From contig JADJWI010000003.1 in NCBI GenBank assembly GCA_016716435.1, positions 992,001 through 1,056,000 on the forward strand: DNA of 64,000 nucleotides, given 5' to 3'. Position 1 is the first letter of the stretch, and every line of letters begins with the position of its first letter. The position numbers and the translations under genes were made by a program. The DNA is from Acidobacteriota bacterium. Its GTDB lineage: Bacteria > Acidobacteriota > Blastocatellia > Pyrinomonadales > Pyrinomonadaceae. The notes below the pieces were generated by a model. It had not been told where the DNA came from. It saw only the letters and a program-made list of their open reading frames with translations, and did no database searches. Of the stretch, positions 39,764-47,477 are shown piece after piece.

Positions 39764-40696
39764 CTAATCTGTCCGCGGCCTAAGCCCCTTGGCGAGTTCC
39801 TCGGGCGATATCTCGCGATAGGCGCAGACGCGGTTGCGGCCTTCACGCTTTGCACGGTAGAGAGCGGTATCGGCCATTTCGACGAGTTCGATCGGGTCGC
39901 TCGAATCATCAGGAAAGCAGGCGACGCCGAGGCTGATCGTGACTTTGTGCTTTGAGCCAGGGCTTCCGTGGCGGACAACGGTAAACTCGGCGTCCTCGAC
40001 CTCGCTTCTAACGCGTTCGGCGGCGACAATGCCTTGAGCCAGGTCGGCATCAAGCAAGAACGCGGAAAACTCCTCGCCGCCAAAGCGGGACGCCGCGTCG
40101 CCGCTCCGCATCACCTTGATTATCAGGGCACCGATCTCTTCTAGCGTCTTGCTGCCGGTCAGATGGCCGTATGTGTCATTTACTAGCTTAAAGTGATCCA
40201 CGTCCATCATCAGCACGCAGAACGGCCGAGCTTCGGTCTTTGCACGCGAAGCCTCGCGGCGAAGTTCGGAAAAGAACGAGCGGCTTGAAAGCAGGCCGGT
40301 CAGGTCGTCGTGCGAGATGAGCCTGTGAATGTGCTTCTGATACTCGCGGTCAACCTCATCGAGCAGGTCAAAGCGAAGAATATGTTCGCCGATGGTTATC
40401 TTGTCGCCGTTTTGAAGCGTCTCTTTCTCGATCTTGCGTCCGTTGAGAAATGTGCCGTTGCGCGAATGCAGGTCCTCGACCACATAGCTTTGGCCATTGA
40501 CGCCGCCGCCTTCGACCATAAATATCCGGGCGTGTTGCCGCGATACCTTTGAATCGATAACGCGGACATCAGCCTCGAGCGCGCGGCCGAGAATCACCTC
40601 CTCGCGGTCGAGCGGGATCGGCGCGGCGATAAGTTCGCCCGATAAAAACACGAGTGCCGGGCGGAGGTCGCGGGTAGAGCGTTCAGGACTTTGCAT
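39764..40696 (-). CDS. FHA-GGDEF diguanylate cyclase
   Basis: Protein of 310 aa making cyclic-di-GMP. An FHA phosphothreonine-binding domain (about 30-110: VILGRALEADVRVIDSKVSR, YVVEDLHSRNGTFLNGRKIE) is followed by a GGDEF domain with the active-site GGEEF (SRFGGEEFSAFLLDAD) and MMDVDHFKLVNDTYGH. No RxxD inhibitory site was seen. A hairpin with a T run lies immediately upstream of the ATG, with no ribosome-binding sequence. FHA suggests control by a Ser/Thr kinase not in the window. Confidence 0.9.
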   Translation of the reverse strand: MQSPERSTRDLRPALVFLSGELIAAPIPLDREEVILGRALEADVRVIDSKVSRQHARIFMVEGGGVNGQSYVVEDLHSRNGTFLNGRKIEKETLQNGDKITIGEHILRFDLLDEVDREYQKHIHRLISHDDLTGLLSSRSFFSELRREASRAKTEARPFCVLMMDVDHFKLVNDTYGHLTGSKTLEEIGALIIKVMRSGDAASRFGGEEFSAFLLDADLAQGIVAAERVRSEVEDAEFTVVRHGSPGSKHKVTISLGVACFPDDSSDPIELVEMADTALYRAKREGRNRVCAYREISPEELAKGLRPRTD

Positions 40697-40697
40697 C

Positions 40698-40726
40698 AAA
40701 AAAGCAGGGCGGGCAGAAAGGCCCGC
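40698..40726 (-). promoter_or_regulatory. Terminator-like hairpin at the start of the FHA-GGDEF gene
   Basis: On the minus strand GCGGGC, a 6-nt loop, GCCCGC, then CCTGCTTTTTT end one base before the ATG. No minus-strand gene lies upstream (the next gene is divergent), so the hairpin must fall in the leader of this gene or terminate an unseen transcript. Confidence 0.55.
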
Positions 40727-40845
40727 TCTCTAAGCATAATCGAATTTGCCATCCGGTTTCCACATTTTTCGGTCGGAAAAGCAGAAAATCTTGTTTCGCG
40801 GCAGCATTTAGCATTTGTCCGCGGGAAAAGTTAGCATATGAAGGC

Positions 40846-41886
40846 TTGCGGATACTCATCGTAAAACTAAGTTCGATCGGAGATATCGTCCATGCCATGC
40901 CGGCGGCGGCGGAGATCAAGAAACATTTCCCCGATTCGGTACTCGGCTGGGCGGTTGAGGAGCGGTTTGCCGCGATGCTCGAAGGGAACCCGTACCTCGA
41001 CCGGATCGTCAGGCTCGACACGCGGTCGCTCCGCGGCGGGAAAGTGATAGACGAGATATTTCTCGATATCGCCCGGCAATCGAAAGAGCTTCGGCGCGGC
41101 GAGTGGGAAATGGCGATCGATCTGCAAGGGCTTTTGAAGTCGGCAACGATCGCCCGCATTTCCGGTGCAAAGAAGCGTTGGGGATTTTCGCAAAGCGGCC
41201 TTCGCGAGCCGGCGGCACGAGTGCTTTACACCGATTCCGCAAAGCTTCCGGAAAGGCAAAATATCATTGAAAAGAATCTCGGGCTTGTCCGTGCGGCTTT
41301 GGGAATCGATGCGGCAACAGGTCCGCTCGACTACGGTATTACACCGTCCGCGCAGGATATACAGCAAGCCGATCAGGCGGTGGAGAGTTTTGGCGGGCCG
41401 TTCGTACTGCTCAATCCGGCGGGCGGTTGGGTGACAAAACTTTGGCCGGCTGAGAAGTACGGGCAGCTTGCCGACCGCATTTCAGATGAACTGGGGCTGG
41501 TGCCCGTCATTACCGCCGGCCCGGGAGATGAGGAACTCGTCGCCCGAACGGTTGCTACATCGGCCAGCGGAAAGCTGAGAACGATCGAGCTTCCGCTAAA
41601 GGCATTTTACGAAACAGCCCGGCTGGCCGAGGCTTATGTCGGCGGCGATACGGGCCCGACGCACATTGCCGCCGCGGCCGGGACGCCGATCGTCGGCATT
41701 TTCGGCCCGACCGAATGGTGGCGGAACGGAACGCTGAACCCCAACGACATCTGCGTTGAGCGGACGGACATCGACTGCCGTATTGATTGCCACCGGCGGA
41801 CGTGCGGCAACTGGATATGTATGGACATTTCGGTCGAGACCGTTTTCGAAGCTCTCAAGAAACGGCTCGCTTCGGGAAGTGGATAG
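40846..41886 (+). CDS. Glycosyltransferase family 9 (heptosyltransferase-like)
   Basis: Cytoplasmic enzyme of 346 aa likely adding heptose or a related sugar to lipopolysaccharide core. MRILIVKLSSIGDIVHAMPA and VGGDTGPTHIAAAAGTPIVG IFGP (split here) are hallmarks of the WaaC/WaaF fold; the terminal CRIDCHRRTCGNWICMD is Cys-rich. Start is a TTG, since the family always begins at this point; an out-of-frame ATG 8 bp upstream opens an 8-codon frame overlapping the start. Confidence 0.88.
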   Translation: MRILIVKLSSIGDIVHAMPAAAEIKKHFPDSVLGWAVEERFAAMLEGNPYLDRIVRLDTRSLRGGKVIDEIFLDIARQSKELRRGEWEMAIDLQGLLKSATIARISGAKKRWGFSQSGLREPAARVLYTDSAKLPERQNIIEKNLGLVRAALGIDAATGPLDYGITPSAQDIQQADQAVESFGGPFVLLNPAGGWVTKLWPAEKYGQLADRISDELGLVPVITAGPGDEELVARTVATSASGKLRTIELPLKAFYETARLAEAYVGGDTGPTHIAAAAGTPIVGIFGPTEWWRNGTLNPNDICVERTDIDCRIDCHRRTCGNWICMDISVETVFEALKKRLASGSG

Positions 41887-41947
41887 TTGATAATGGATAG
41901 TGGACAATTGGGAGTTACGGAATCGTCCTTCTTCTAATTTTTTTGGA

Positions 41948-42502
41948 ATGGCCTCAAGCAAAAAACGACTTCTTCAAAGGATGCGCGTGCCGCTCGGCTT
42001 TGCGTTCGCGTTCCTGTTTATTTACTTCGCAGCTCCGACGCCGCTTTCGATCGGCATCGGTGGTGCGATCGCGATCTGCGGGCTGTTGATAAGGGCGTGG
42101 TCGGCGGGCCATATCGTGAAATACGAAAAGCTGGCGACGACCGGGCCCTATTCACATTCGCGAAATCCGCTTTACCTCGGCAGCTTCATACTGGCGGTCG
42201 GGTTTACGATCGCGTCGGGCGTTTGGTGGCTTGCTTTGCTGGCGGCGGGGCTCTTCCTGGGCATCTATTTGCCGGTGATGCGCGTCGAAGAGGGTGACCT
42301 GAAGAAACGCTTCGGAGCTGATTTTGATGAATTTGCCAGGAATGTACCGCTTTTTCTGCCGCGATTGACTAGGTGGAAAAAGATGGACGCGGGCTTCGAC
42401 TTTCAGCTATACTTGAAGCATCGGGAATATCAGGCGGCGATCGGAGTTTTGCTCGGACTTGCCGCCCTTGTCGCTAAGATGTATTTCGTTTGGCCGGTTT
42501 GA
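41948..42502 (+). CDS. Isoprenylcysteine carboxyl methyltransferase-family membrane protein
   Basis: Membrane protein of 184 aa with four or five helices. ATTGPYSHSRNPLYLGSFIL then VMRVEEGDLKKRFGADFDEF are the conserved SAM-binding motifs of the ICMT/PEMT family. Substrate unknown in bacteria. The ATG was chosen over an upstream GTG, since the preceding 60 bp (GGATAGTTGATAATGGATAG) look like a short dispersed repeat. Its stop is directly followed by the next ATG. Confidence 0.78.
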   Translation: MASSKKRLLQRMRVPLGFAFAFLFIYFAAPTPLSIGIGGAIAICGLLIRAWSAGHIVKYEKLATTGPYSHSRNPLYLGSFILAVGFTIASGVWWLALLAAGLFLGIYLPVMRVEEGDLKKRFGADFDEFARNVPLFLPRLTRWKKMDAGFDFQLYLKHREYQAAIGVLLGLAALVAKMYFVWPV

Positions 42503-43363
42503 ATGAAGGGAAGTTTGCGAACAATTTTATTGACCGTTGCGGCGTCGCTTTTAGTTGGCGTCACGGCAGTCATTGCGCAGCCGAATGGCGTGAACGGCGT
42601 TACCGCCACACGGCCGGCGGCTGCGAGCCTGCCATTTAAGACCGGCGAGACGCTTACCTACGAAGGAAAGCTTAATAAGATCATCCGGGGCATCTCGGTC
42701 GCAGAGCTGGTCTTCACAGTTGGCGAAACGACGGATGGAACCGACTTTTTGATCAATGCTGAAGCCCGGTCAAAGGGCACACTTCTAAAACTTTTCCGTT
42801 TCAGCTTTTTGCAGAAGATCGACACGACGGTCGAGCGAGAAGGATTTTACGCTCACAGGACCGTTAAACACGACGTTCAGAAGGATCGCGTTCGCAACAG
42901 CGAAGCGTTTTTCGATTACACCGAGCGCCGCGTTACATATACAGAGACCGACCCGAAAGAACCGATGAGGCCGCCGCGCCGCATCGCTTCTGACCTTGAA
43001 AGCGAGTCCCACGACCTAGTTTCGGGCATTTACAGCCTGCGGCTTAGGGAGTTAAAGGTCGGCGATGCCTTCATGATGCCGATCAGCGATTCCGGGCTTG
43101 TTTATCAAATTCCTGTCCGCGTGACCGGCCGCGAGCAGCAGAAGACAATTTTCGGCAAAGTCTGGTGCCTTAAGATCGAACCGGAGGTCTTTGGCCCGGA
43201 GCGAATGATCGAACGCGAAGGCTCGATGGAGATCTGGGTGACTGACGATGCCCGGCGTATTCCGGTGCGTTCGCGGGTGAAATCGAATTTCGGAACGCTC
43301 GAAATACGCCTCCGTGCTGCCAGTAACACGCTTCCCGCCAAGGCCGCAAAGTCCGGAAAATAA
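42503..43363 (+). CDS. DUF3108 periplasmic protein
   Basis: Exported protein of 286 aa. Signal peptide (LLTVAASLLVGVTAVIAQ), then a DUF3108 domain: FKTGETLTYEGKLNKIIRGI, FRFSFLQKIDTTVEREGFYA, HDLVSGIYSLRLRELKVGDA, EGSMEIWVTDDARRIPVRSR. Probably an all-beta lipid- or envelope-related protein; function unknown. Directly follows the methyltransferase gene. Confidence 0.8.
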   Translation: MKGSLRTILLTVAASLLVGVTAVIAQPNGVNGVTATRPAAASLPFKTGETLTYEGKLNKIIRGISVAELVFTVGETTDGTDFLINAEARSKGTLLKLFRFSFLQKIDTTVEREGFYAHRTVKHDVQKDRVRNSEAFFDYTERRVTYTETDPKEPMRPPRRIASDLESESHDLVSGIYSLRLRELKVGDAFMMPISDSGLVYQIPVRVTGREQQKTIFGKVWCLKIEPEVFGPERMIEREGSMEIWVTDDARRIPVRSRVKSNFGTLEIRLRAASNTLPAKAAKSGK

Positions 43364-43464
43364 CCCCGAGTTAACACAGGCTTTACGCCCTTCGGCTTGT
43401 TTACCCCCTCGAAACAAAGGATAATCCTCGTTTATGCGACGACCGCCTCGGGCGGCTTATTGTT

Positions 43465-44523
43465 ATGAGCGAAGAGAAGAAAGAAACAGCAGCCGCGGAA
43501 GACACTTTAGAGTTCGTCCTCGATGAGATGGACTCGCCGAATTCGGGCGAATTTGTGGAGCAGGCCGAAGAGAAAGCAGCCGAAGCAGCACCTTCGGAGA
43601 CGGACGAAGCAGAAGCCGAGGAACTGGACGAGGAGAAGTCGCCCGCGTTCAAGCTTTTGGCCCGGCCGAGTTTGCCGCGTCTTGAGAGCGAGAATCGCGC
43701 CCGGCTGCAGATGCAATCGCCGAACCGGCTCCACTTTTATTGGTCGGTGCGGACGAATCCTTTTCAGACGCTGAACAAGGCGCTTGGAGCGGCCACATCG
43801 AACTACGCACTCGTCGTGCGGCTCGTCGATCTTCGCCGCGATACCGAAGAACTTCGGCAGATCGAACCGGAAGGGAACTGGTGGTTCAACGTCGACGCCG
43901 ATAGCGAATATCGGGCAGAGGTTGGGTTTTACGCACCGAATCGTCCGTTCGTCCGGGTGCTTTACTCGAACACCATCGAGACGCCGCGTAAGAGCCCAAG
44001 CCGCCGGACGGCAGCAGAGGCCGAGTGGCGGGTTCCGGCACAGAAGTTTGCCGAGGTGCTCGACGTCGCGGGCTTTAAGCAAGACGCTTTTGACGTTGCG
44101 ATCGCCGGGGATGACGCGGATGCGGCGAGCGACGCGACCTATCGTGCCTTCGGGCGGCTATCGGCAAAGCCCGCGGCCGACTTTGCCGGGCTTGATACCG
44201 AAGAGCTTCGCTATGCGATGCTTGCCATCGCGGCCGGTTCCTCGCTAGAGCAGCTTCGTTTCCGCGTAAGCGAGCGCATTTTTGAAGTATTGCAGCGGCT
44301 TGCGGCCGGTGCCTCGCAGAGCGATGCTTTAACGGCACTCCGCAGCGAGTTCGACATTCACGAAGAAGAGTTGCTCGCCGAGGAAGAAGAATTTGGGCCG
44401 GCCGTTTTCGGTGCGAGCCTTGTGAACTTTCCGAAGCGGACGCGGCTCCGCACGCGGCCACGCGGGTTTGACCGCGTTTCGAAGTTCGAGCCGATGGCTT
44501 CGCACAGCCTGGCGGCACGCTAA
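43465..44523 (+). CDS. DUF4912 protein
   Basis: Protein of 352 aa. An acidic N-terminus (EEKAAEAAPSETDEAEAEEL) precedes a DUF4912 domain (about 75-175: RLHFYWSVRTNPF, then VRLVDLRRDTEELRQIEPEG and WWFNVDADSEYRAEVGFYAP). DUF4912 genes often sit next to GH57/DUF1957 genes, as here, and may bind carbohydrate. C-terminal 170 residues are helical and unassigned, ending in an Arg-rich segment. Confidence 0.8.
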   Translation: MSEEKKETAAAEDTLEFVLDEMDSPNSGEFVEQAEEKAAEAAPSETDEAEAEELDEEKSPAFKLLARPSLPRLESENRARLQMQSPNRLHFYWSVRTNPFQTLNKALGAATSNYALVVRLVDLRRDTEELRQIEPEGNWWFNVDADSEYRAEVGFYAPNRPFVRVLYSNTIETPRKSPSRRTAAEAEWRVPAQKFAEVLDVAGFKQDAFDVAIAGDDADAASDATYRAFGRLSAKPAADFAGLDTEELRYAMLAIAAGSSLEQLRFRVSERIFEVLQRLAAGASQSDALTALRSEFDIHEEELLAEEEEFGPAVFGASLVNFPKRTRLRTRPRGFDRVSKFEPMASHSLAAR

Positions 44524-44539
44524 AAGGCTTCATTTCCGG

Positions 44540-44600
44540 AACGGGATGAGCAAGATGGCTAGGATATTTTCAATATCTTGGTTATCCTGTTCATCCTGTT
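44540..44600. repeat. 61-bp imperfect palindrome
   Basis: AACGGGATGAGCAAGATGGC and onward, 29 nt, pairs imperfectly around a 3-nt loop with a second 29-nt arm ending in GGTTATCCTGTTCATCCTGT. It fills the gap between the DUF4912 stop and the GH57 start, leaving no ribosome-binding site for the latter. The CCTGTTCATCCTGT arm is of a kind often dispersed in genomes. Confidence 0.7.
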
Positions 44601-44613
44601 TCTTTTCGTCCGT

Positions 44614-46299
44614 ATGCCTGTAGGTTACTTCAGCCTCATACTTCACGCCCATCTGCCGTTCGTCAGGCATCCGGAATATCCTGAATTTTTGGAAGAGGAT
44701 TGGCTTTTCGAAGCTATAACGGAGGTTTATCTTCCGCTTATCGTCATTTTTCAGCGGTTGCATGAGGCAGATGCGGCACCGCGGGTTGCGATGAACATCT
44801 CGCCGCCGCTCTGCGAGATGCTGGCCGATGAACTGCTCCAAACGCGCTACACGCGGCACCTCGAGAACTTGCTCGAACTTGCCGAGAAAGAGGTCCACCG
44901 GACCGCCGCCGAAGCAATGGAGTTTAACGCCGTCGCACGGATGTATGCGGAGAATTTACGCGACGCGCTCAACCTTTGGAATGGCAGGTACAAGCGGAAC
45001 CTGATCACTGCCTTTCGCGAACTGCAGGACGAAGGCGTGCTCGAGATAATCACCTGCTGTGCGACGCACGGCTTTCTGCCGCTGATCTCAACGCACGAAG
45101 CACGGCGAGCCCAGATCGCGATCGCGGTCGCAAATTATCAGAAGCATTTTCATCGGCGCCCGCGGGGGATCTGGCTTGCTGAGTGCGCTTACGAGCCGGG
45201 GCTTGAAGATCTTCTCAAAGAGTTCGGCATTGAGTATTTTATATCCGATACGCACGCAATTCTTTACGGCGATCCGCGGCCGAAATACGGGGTCCACGCT
45301 CCTGTCGTTTGCCCGAATGGGGTGGCGACGTTTGCCCGCGATATCGAGACAAGCCAGCAGGTTTGGTCGGCGGAGATCGGGTATCCCGGCAACGATCTTT
45401 ATCGCGAATTTTACCGCGATGTCGGTTGGGATCTGCCGATCGATAATTTGAAACCGCACCTGCATGCAGACGGGAACCGAAGGCACCTTGGGCTGAAATA
45501 TCATCGGATAACGGGCCGCAACGTTCCGCAGAACCGGAAGGCTCCGTACATTCCCGAACTTGCCACCGCGAAGGCGGGCGAGAACGCCATGCACTTTATC
45601 GGCGAGCGGATAAAGCAGGCGTACAAACTCCGCGAGACATTTGAGGGGCATCCTCCGCTCGTTGTCTCGCCATACGACGCCGAACTGTTTGGCCACTGGT
45701 GGTACGAAGGGCCGCAGTTCATCGATTTTCTTTTCCGCAAAATGCATTGGGACCAGACGGAGATCGCGGCGATCACGCCGGGCGATTTTCTCGACAGCGG
45801 CCTGCCGATACAGGTCCAGCGGCCGACGGCCTCAAGCTGGGGCGAGAACGGCTACAACAAGGTCTGGCTCAACGAAGGAAACTCGTGGATGTATCCGTAT
45901 CAGCACGACGCCGAACGACGGATGACGGAAATGGCCGACACATTCGCAGGCCGAGCTTCTGAGAACTTTCAACTTGGAACTCAAAACTATGAACTGTTAG
46001 TTCGAATCCTGAATCAGCTATCACGCGAATTATTGCTCGCACAATCTTCCGACTGGGCGTTTCAGATCTATCAGGGCACGACAGTCGAATACTCATCGCG
46101 CCGCTTCCAGTCGCACATCCAACGCTTCGACCTGCTTGCCCAAATGCTCGAACACAGCTCCCCTCCTTACGAAGGAGGGGTGGCAGCCGCCTCGGCTGAC
46201 AGGGTGGTTCTTTCCCCCGAACAACACGAACTCCTGACCGAAATTGAATCCCGCGATAACATCTTTGCGGAGATCGACCATCGGATCTATTGCCGCTAG
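44614..46299 (+). CDS. GH57-family glucan branching enzyme/amylase (DUF1957 C-terminus)
   Basis: Protein of 561 aa acting on alpha-1,4-glucans. The GH57 barrel begins GYFSLILHAHLPFVRHPEYP; the catalytic Glu is in GIWLAECAYEPGL and the Asp in SPYDAELFGHWWYEGPQF. The C-terminal DUF1957 region has WGENGYNKVWLNEGNSWMYP and LLLAQSSDWAF. Two segments in the C-terminal part look repeat-derived: ENFQLGTQNYELLVR (about 450) and SSPPYEGGVAAASADRVV (about 516). A longer start upstream is read from a palindrome and is not supported. Confidence 0.9.
   Translation: MPVGYFSLILHAHLPFVRHPEYPEFLEEDWLFEAITEVYLPLIVIFQRLHEADAAPRVAMNISPPLCEMLADELLQTRYTRHLENLLELAEKEVHRTAAEAMEFNAVARMYAENLRDALNLWNGRYKRNLITAFRELQDEGVLEIITCCATHGFLPLISTHEARRAQIAIAVANYQKHFHRRPRGIWLAECAYEPGLEDLLKEFGIEYFISDTHAILYGDPRPKYGVHAPVVCPNGVATFARDIETSQQVWSAEIGYPGNDLYREFYRDVGWDLPIDNLKPHLHADGNRRHLGLKYHRITGRNVPQNRKAPYIPELATAKAGENAMHFIGERIKQAYKLRETFEGHPPLVVSPYDAELFGHWWYEGPQFIDFLFRKMHWDQTEIAAITPGDFLDSGLPIQVQRPTASSWGENGYNKVWLNEGNSWMYPYQHDAERRMTEMADTFAGRASENFQLGTQNYELLVRILNQLSRELLLAQSSDWAFQIYQGTTVEYSSRRFQSHIQRFDLLAQMLEHSSPPYEGGVAAASADRVVLSPEQHELLTEIESRDNIFAEIDHRIYCR
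46156..46207 (+). repeat. Palindromic dispersed repeat inside the GH57 coding frame
   Basis: AGCTCCCCTCCTT..AAGGAGGGG followed by TGG..GCCGC.TCGGC.GAC and GGGTGGT. The same ~52-bp unit occurs between genes at 63038-63089 with about 46 matches. Here it keeps the reading frame and encodes SSPPYEGGVAAASADRVV. Confidence 0.8.
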
Positions 46300-46311
46300 A
46301 GTGGAAAAAGA

Positions 46312-46340
46312 TTGACCACAGGTTAGTTGTCCAATAAAAT
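46312..46340 (+). promoter_or_regulatory. Promoter of the 46.3-kb toxin-antitoxin pair
   Basis: TTGACC (46312-46317), 17 bp, TAAAAT (46335-46340). Predicted +1 near 46347, two bases before the antitoxin ATG; the mRNA would be nearly leaderless. Same -35 and spacing as the mazE promoter. Confidence 0.72.
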
Positions 46341-46348
46341 CAGGACCT

Positions 46349-46546
46349 ATGAGCATTGCAGAGATCGAAAACGAGATCAGAAAGCTGCCTTTCGACAAGG
46401 TCGATGAGTTGATGGCCTGGTTTTCCGATTATCACGCCCAGCTTTGGGACCGTCAGATCGAGCGTGATCTGGAATCAGGCCGGCTGAATGGATTGCTGGC
46501 AGAGGTTGATGCAGAGATAGAAGCGGGGCTCGCAAAGCCGCTATGA
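46349..46546 (+). CDS. Antitoxin of a RelE/ParE pair
   Basis: Protein of 65 aa: IEIENEIRKL-type start (SIAEIENEIRKLPFDKVDEL), MAWFSDYHAQLWDRQIERDL and acidic LLAEVDAEIEAGL. This is the common short antitoxin form found with RelE/ParE-type toxins. Its stop overlaps the toxin ATG by 4 bp. Confidence 0.78.
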   Translation: MSIAEIENEIRKLPFDKVDELMAWFSDYHAQLWDRQIERDLESGRLNGLLAEVDAEIEAGLAKPL

Positions 46547-46806
46547 GGCACACCGCTCTTCCGCGTTTTTGGGATTGTTACAACTCATTACCTGCTAACA
46601 TTCGTGCGGCAGCCGACAAGAATTACAAGCTGTTGAAAGCCGACCCGACACATCCCTCGCTGCATTTCAAGAAGCTCGGTGGAAAAGACGGCATTTGGTC
46701 CGTCCGGATCGGGACATCATATCGGGCGCTCGGCCGCGAGACCGACGAAGGCATTGCATGGTTCTGGATCGGCAGCCATGCCGACTACGACAAGTTGCTC
46801 GGATAG
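46543..46806 (+). CDS. RelE/ParE-family toxin
   Basis: Protein of 87 aa. ALPRFWDCYNSLPANIRAAA, LHFKKLGGKDGIWSVRIGTS, YRALGRETDEGIAWFWIGSH and ADYDKLL follow the RelE/ParE fold with the usual Arg-containing strand. Target (ribosome or gyrase) not determined. Preceded by its antitoxin in one operon. Confidence 0.85.
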   Translation: MRHTALPRFWDCYNSLPANIRAAADKNYKLLKADPTHPSLHFKKLGGKDGIWSVRIGTSYRALGRETDEGIAWFWIGSHADYDKLLG

Positions 46807-46904
46807 ATGCCAACACTCTAACAGATTAGAATCCCGCAACAAACTCTTAGCGGAGTTCGACAGTGATACCGATAGATCTTTCAATTTTGAGGGGAAGCGT
46901 AACG

Positions 46905-47477
46905 ATGAGCCCACTGGAATTATCCGCTAACATTTTCAATTTGATCTCGGTTTTTCTGGCGAATCGAAACGACGTTAATACTTGGTGGGTGGGCATTATC
47001 GGAACGGTTCTGTTCGCATTTCTATTCTTTGAAGTGAAATTGTATGCGGATGTGACATTGCAGATCTTCTTCGTAGGAACAAGTATTTACGGTTGGTGGA
47101 ACTGGAAGCGAGGCGGGGACACAAAGGTGGAATTGCCGATTACGAGAATCCGACCCAGAAGCTTGGTTTGTTTCCTGATCATATCCCTGCTGGTGTTAGG
47201 TGTCTACGGCTCACTGCTCCTTTATCTTACCGATGCAAGCTATCCCTTTATTGACTCAGTTGTCCTAGTATTTAGCGTGTTGGCTCAATTGTTGTTAATG
47301 TCGCGCAAACTTGAGACGTGGTATTTTTGGATACTCGTTGATATTGTTGCAGTCCCGCTATTTGCCTCAAAAGGGCTTTACCTTACGTCATCGATCTATT
47401 TCATCTTTCTAGTGAATGCAGTTTTCGGCTTAATGAACTGGAGACGTATTTATGTCGAACAAGCCCATCCGGTATAG
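46905..47477 (+). CDS. pnuC: Nicotinamide riboside transporter
   Basis: Membrane carrier of 190 aa with about seven helices taking up nicotinamide riboside. LISVFLANRNDVNTWWVGII, SIYGWWNWKRGG and LVFSVLAQLLLMSRKLETWY plus WILVDIVAVPLFASKGLYL are PnuC blocks. The ATG has GAGGGG upstream. It overlaps the nadR-like gene by 26 bp, consistent with uptake and phosphorylation of the same substrate. GC content is lower than average here. Confidence 0.9.
   Translation: MSPLELSANIFNLISVFLANRNDVNTWWVGIIGTVLFAFLFFEVKLYADVTLQIFFVGTSIYGWWNWKRGGDTKVELPITRIRPRSLVCFLIISLLVLGVYGSLLLYLTDASYPFIDSVVLVFSVLAQLLLMSRKLETWYFWILVDIVAVPLFASKGLYLTSSIYFIFLVNAVFGLMNWRRIYVEQAHPV

Noticed and set aside
40838..40864. 8-codon leader frame overlapping the glycosyltransferase start
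   Set aside because: An ATG precedes the TTG start out of frame, but there is no attenuator structure or meaningful codon pattern; probably chance.
41900..41947. Upstream GTG extension of the methyltransferase
   Set aside because: Reads from a GGATAGTTGATAATGG-type dispersed sequence and adds residues unlike the family.
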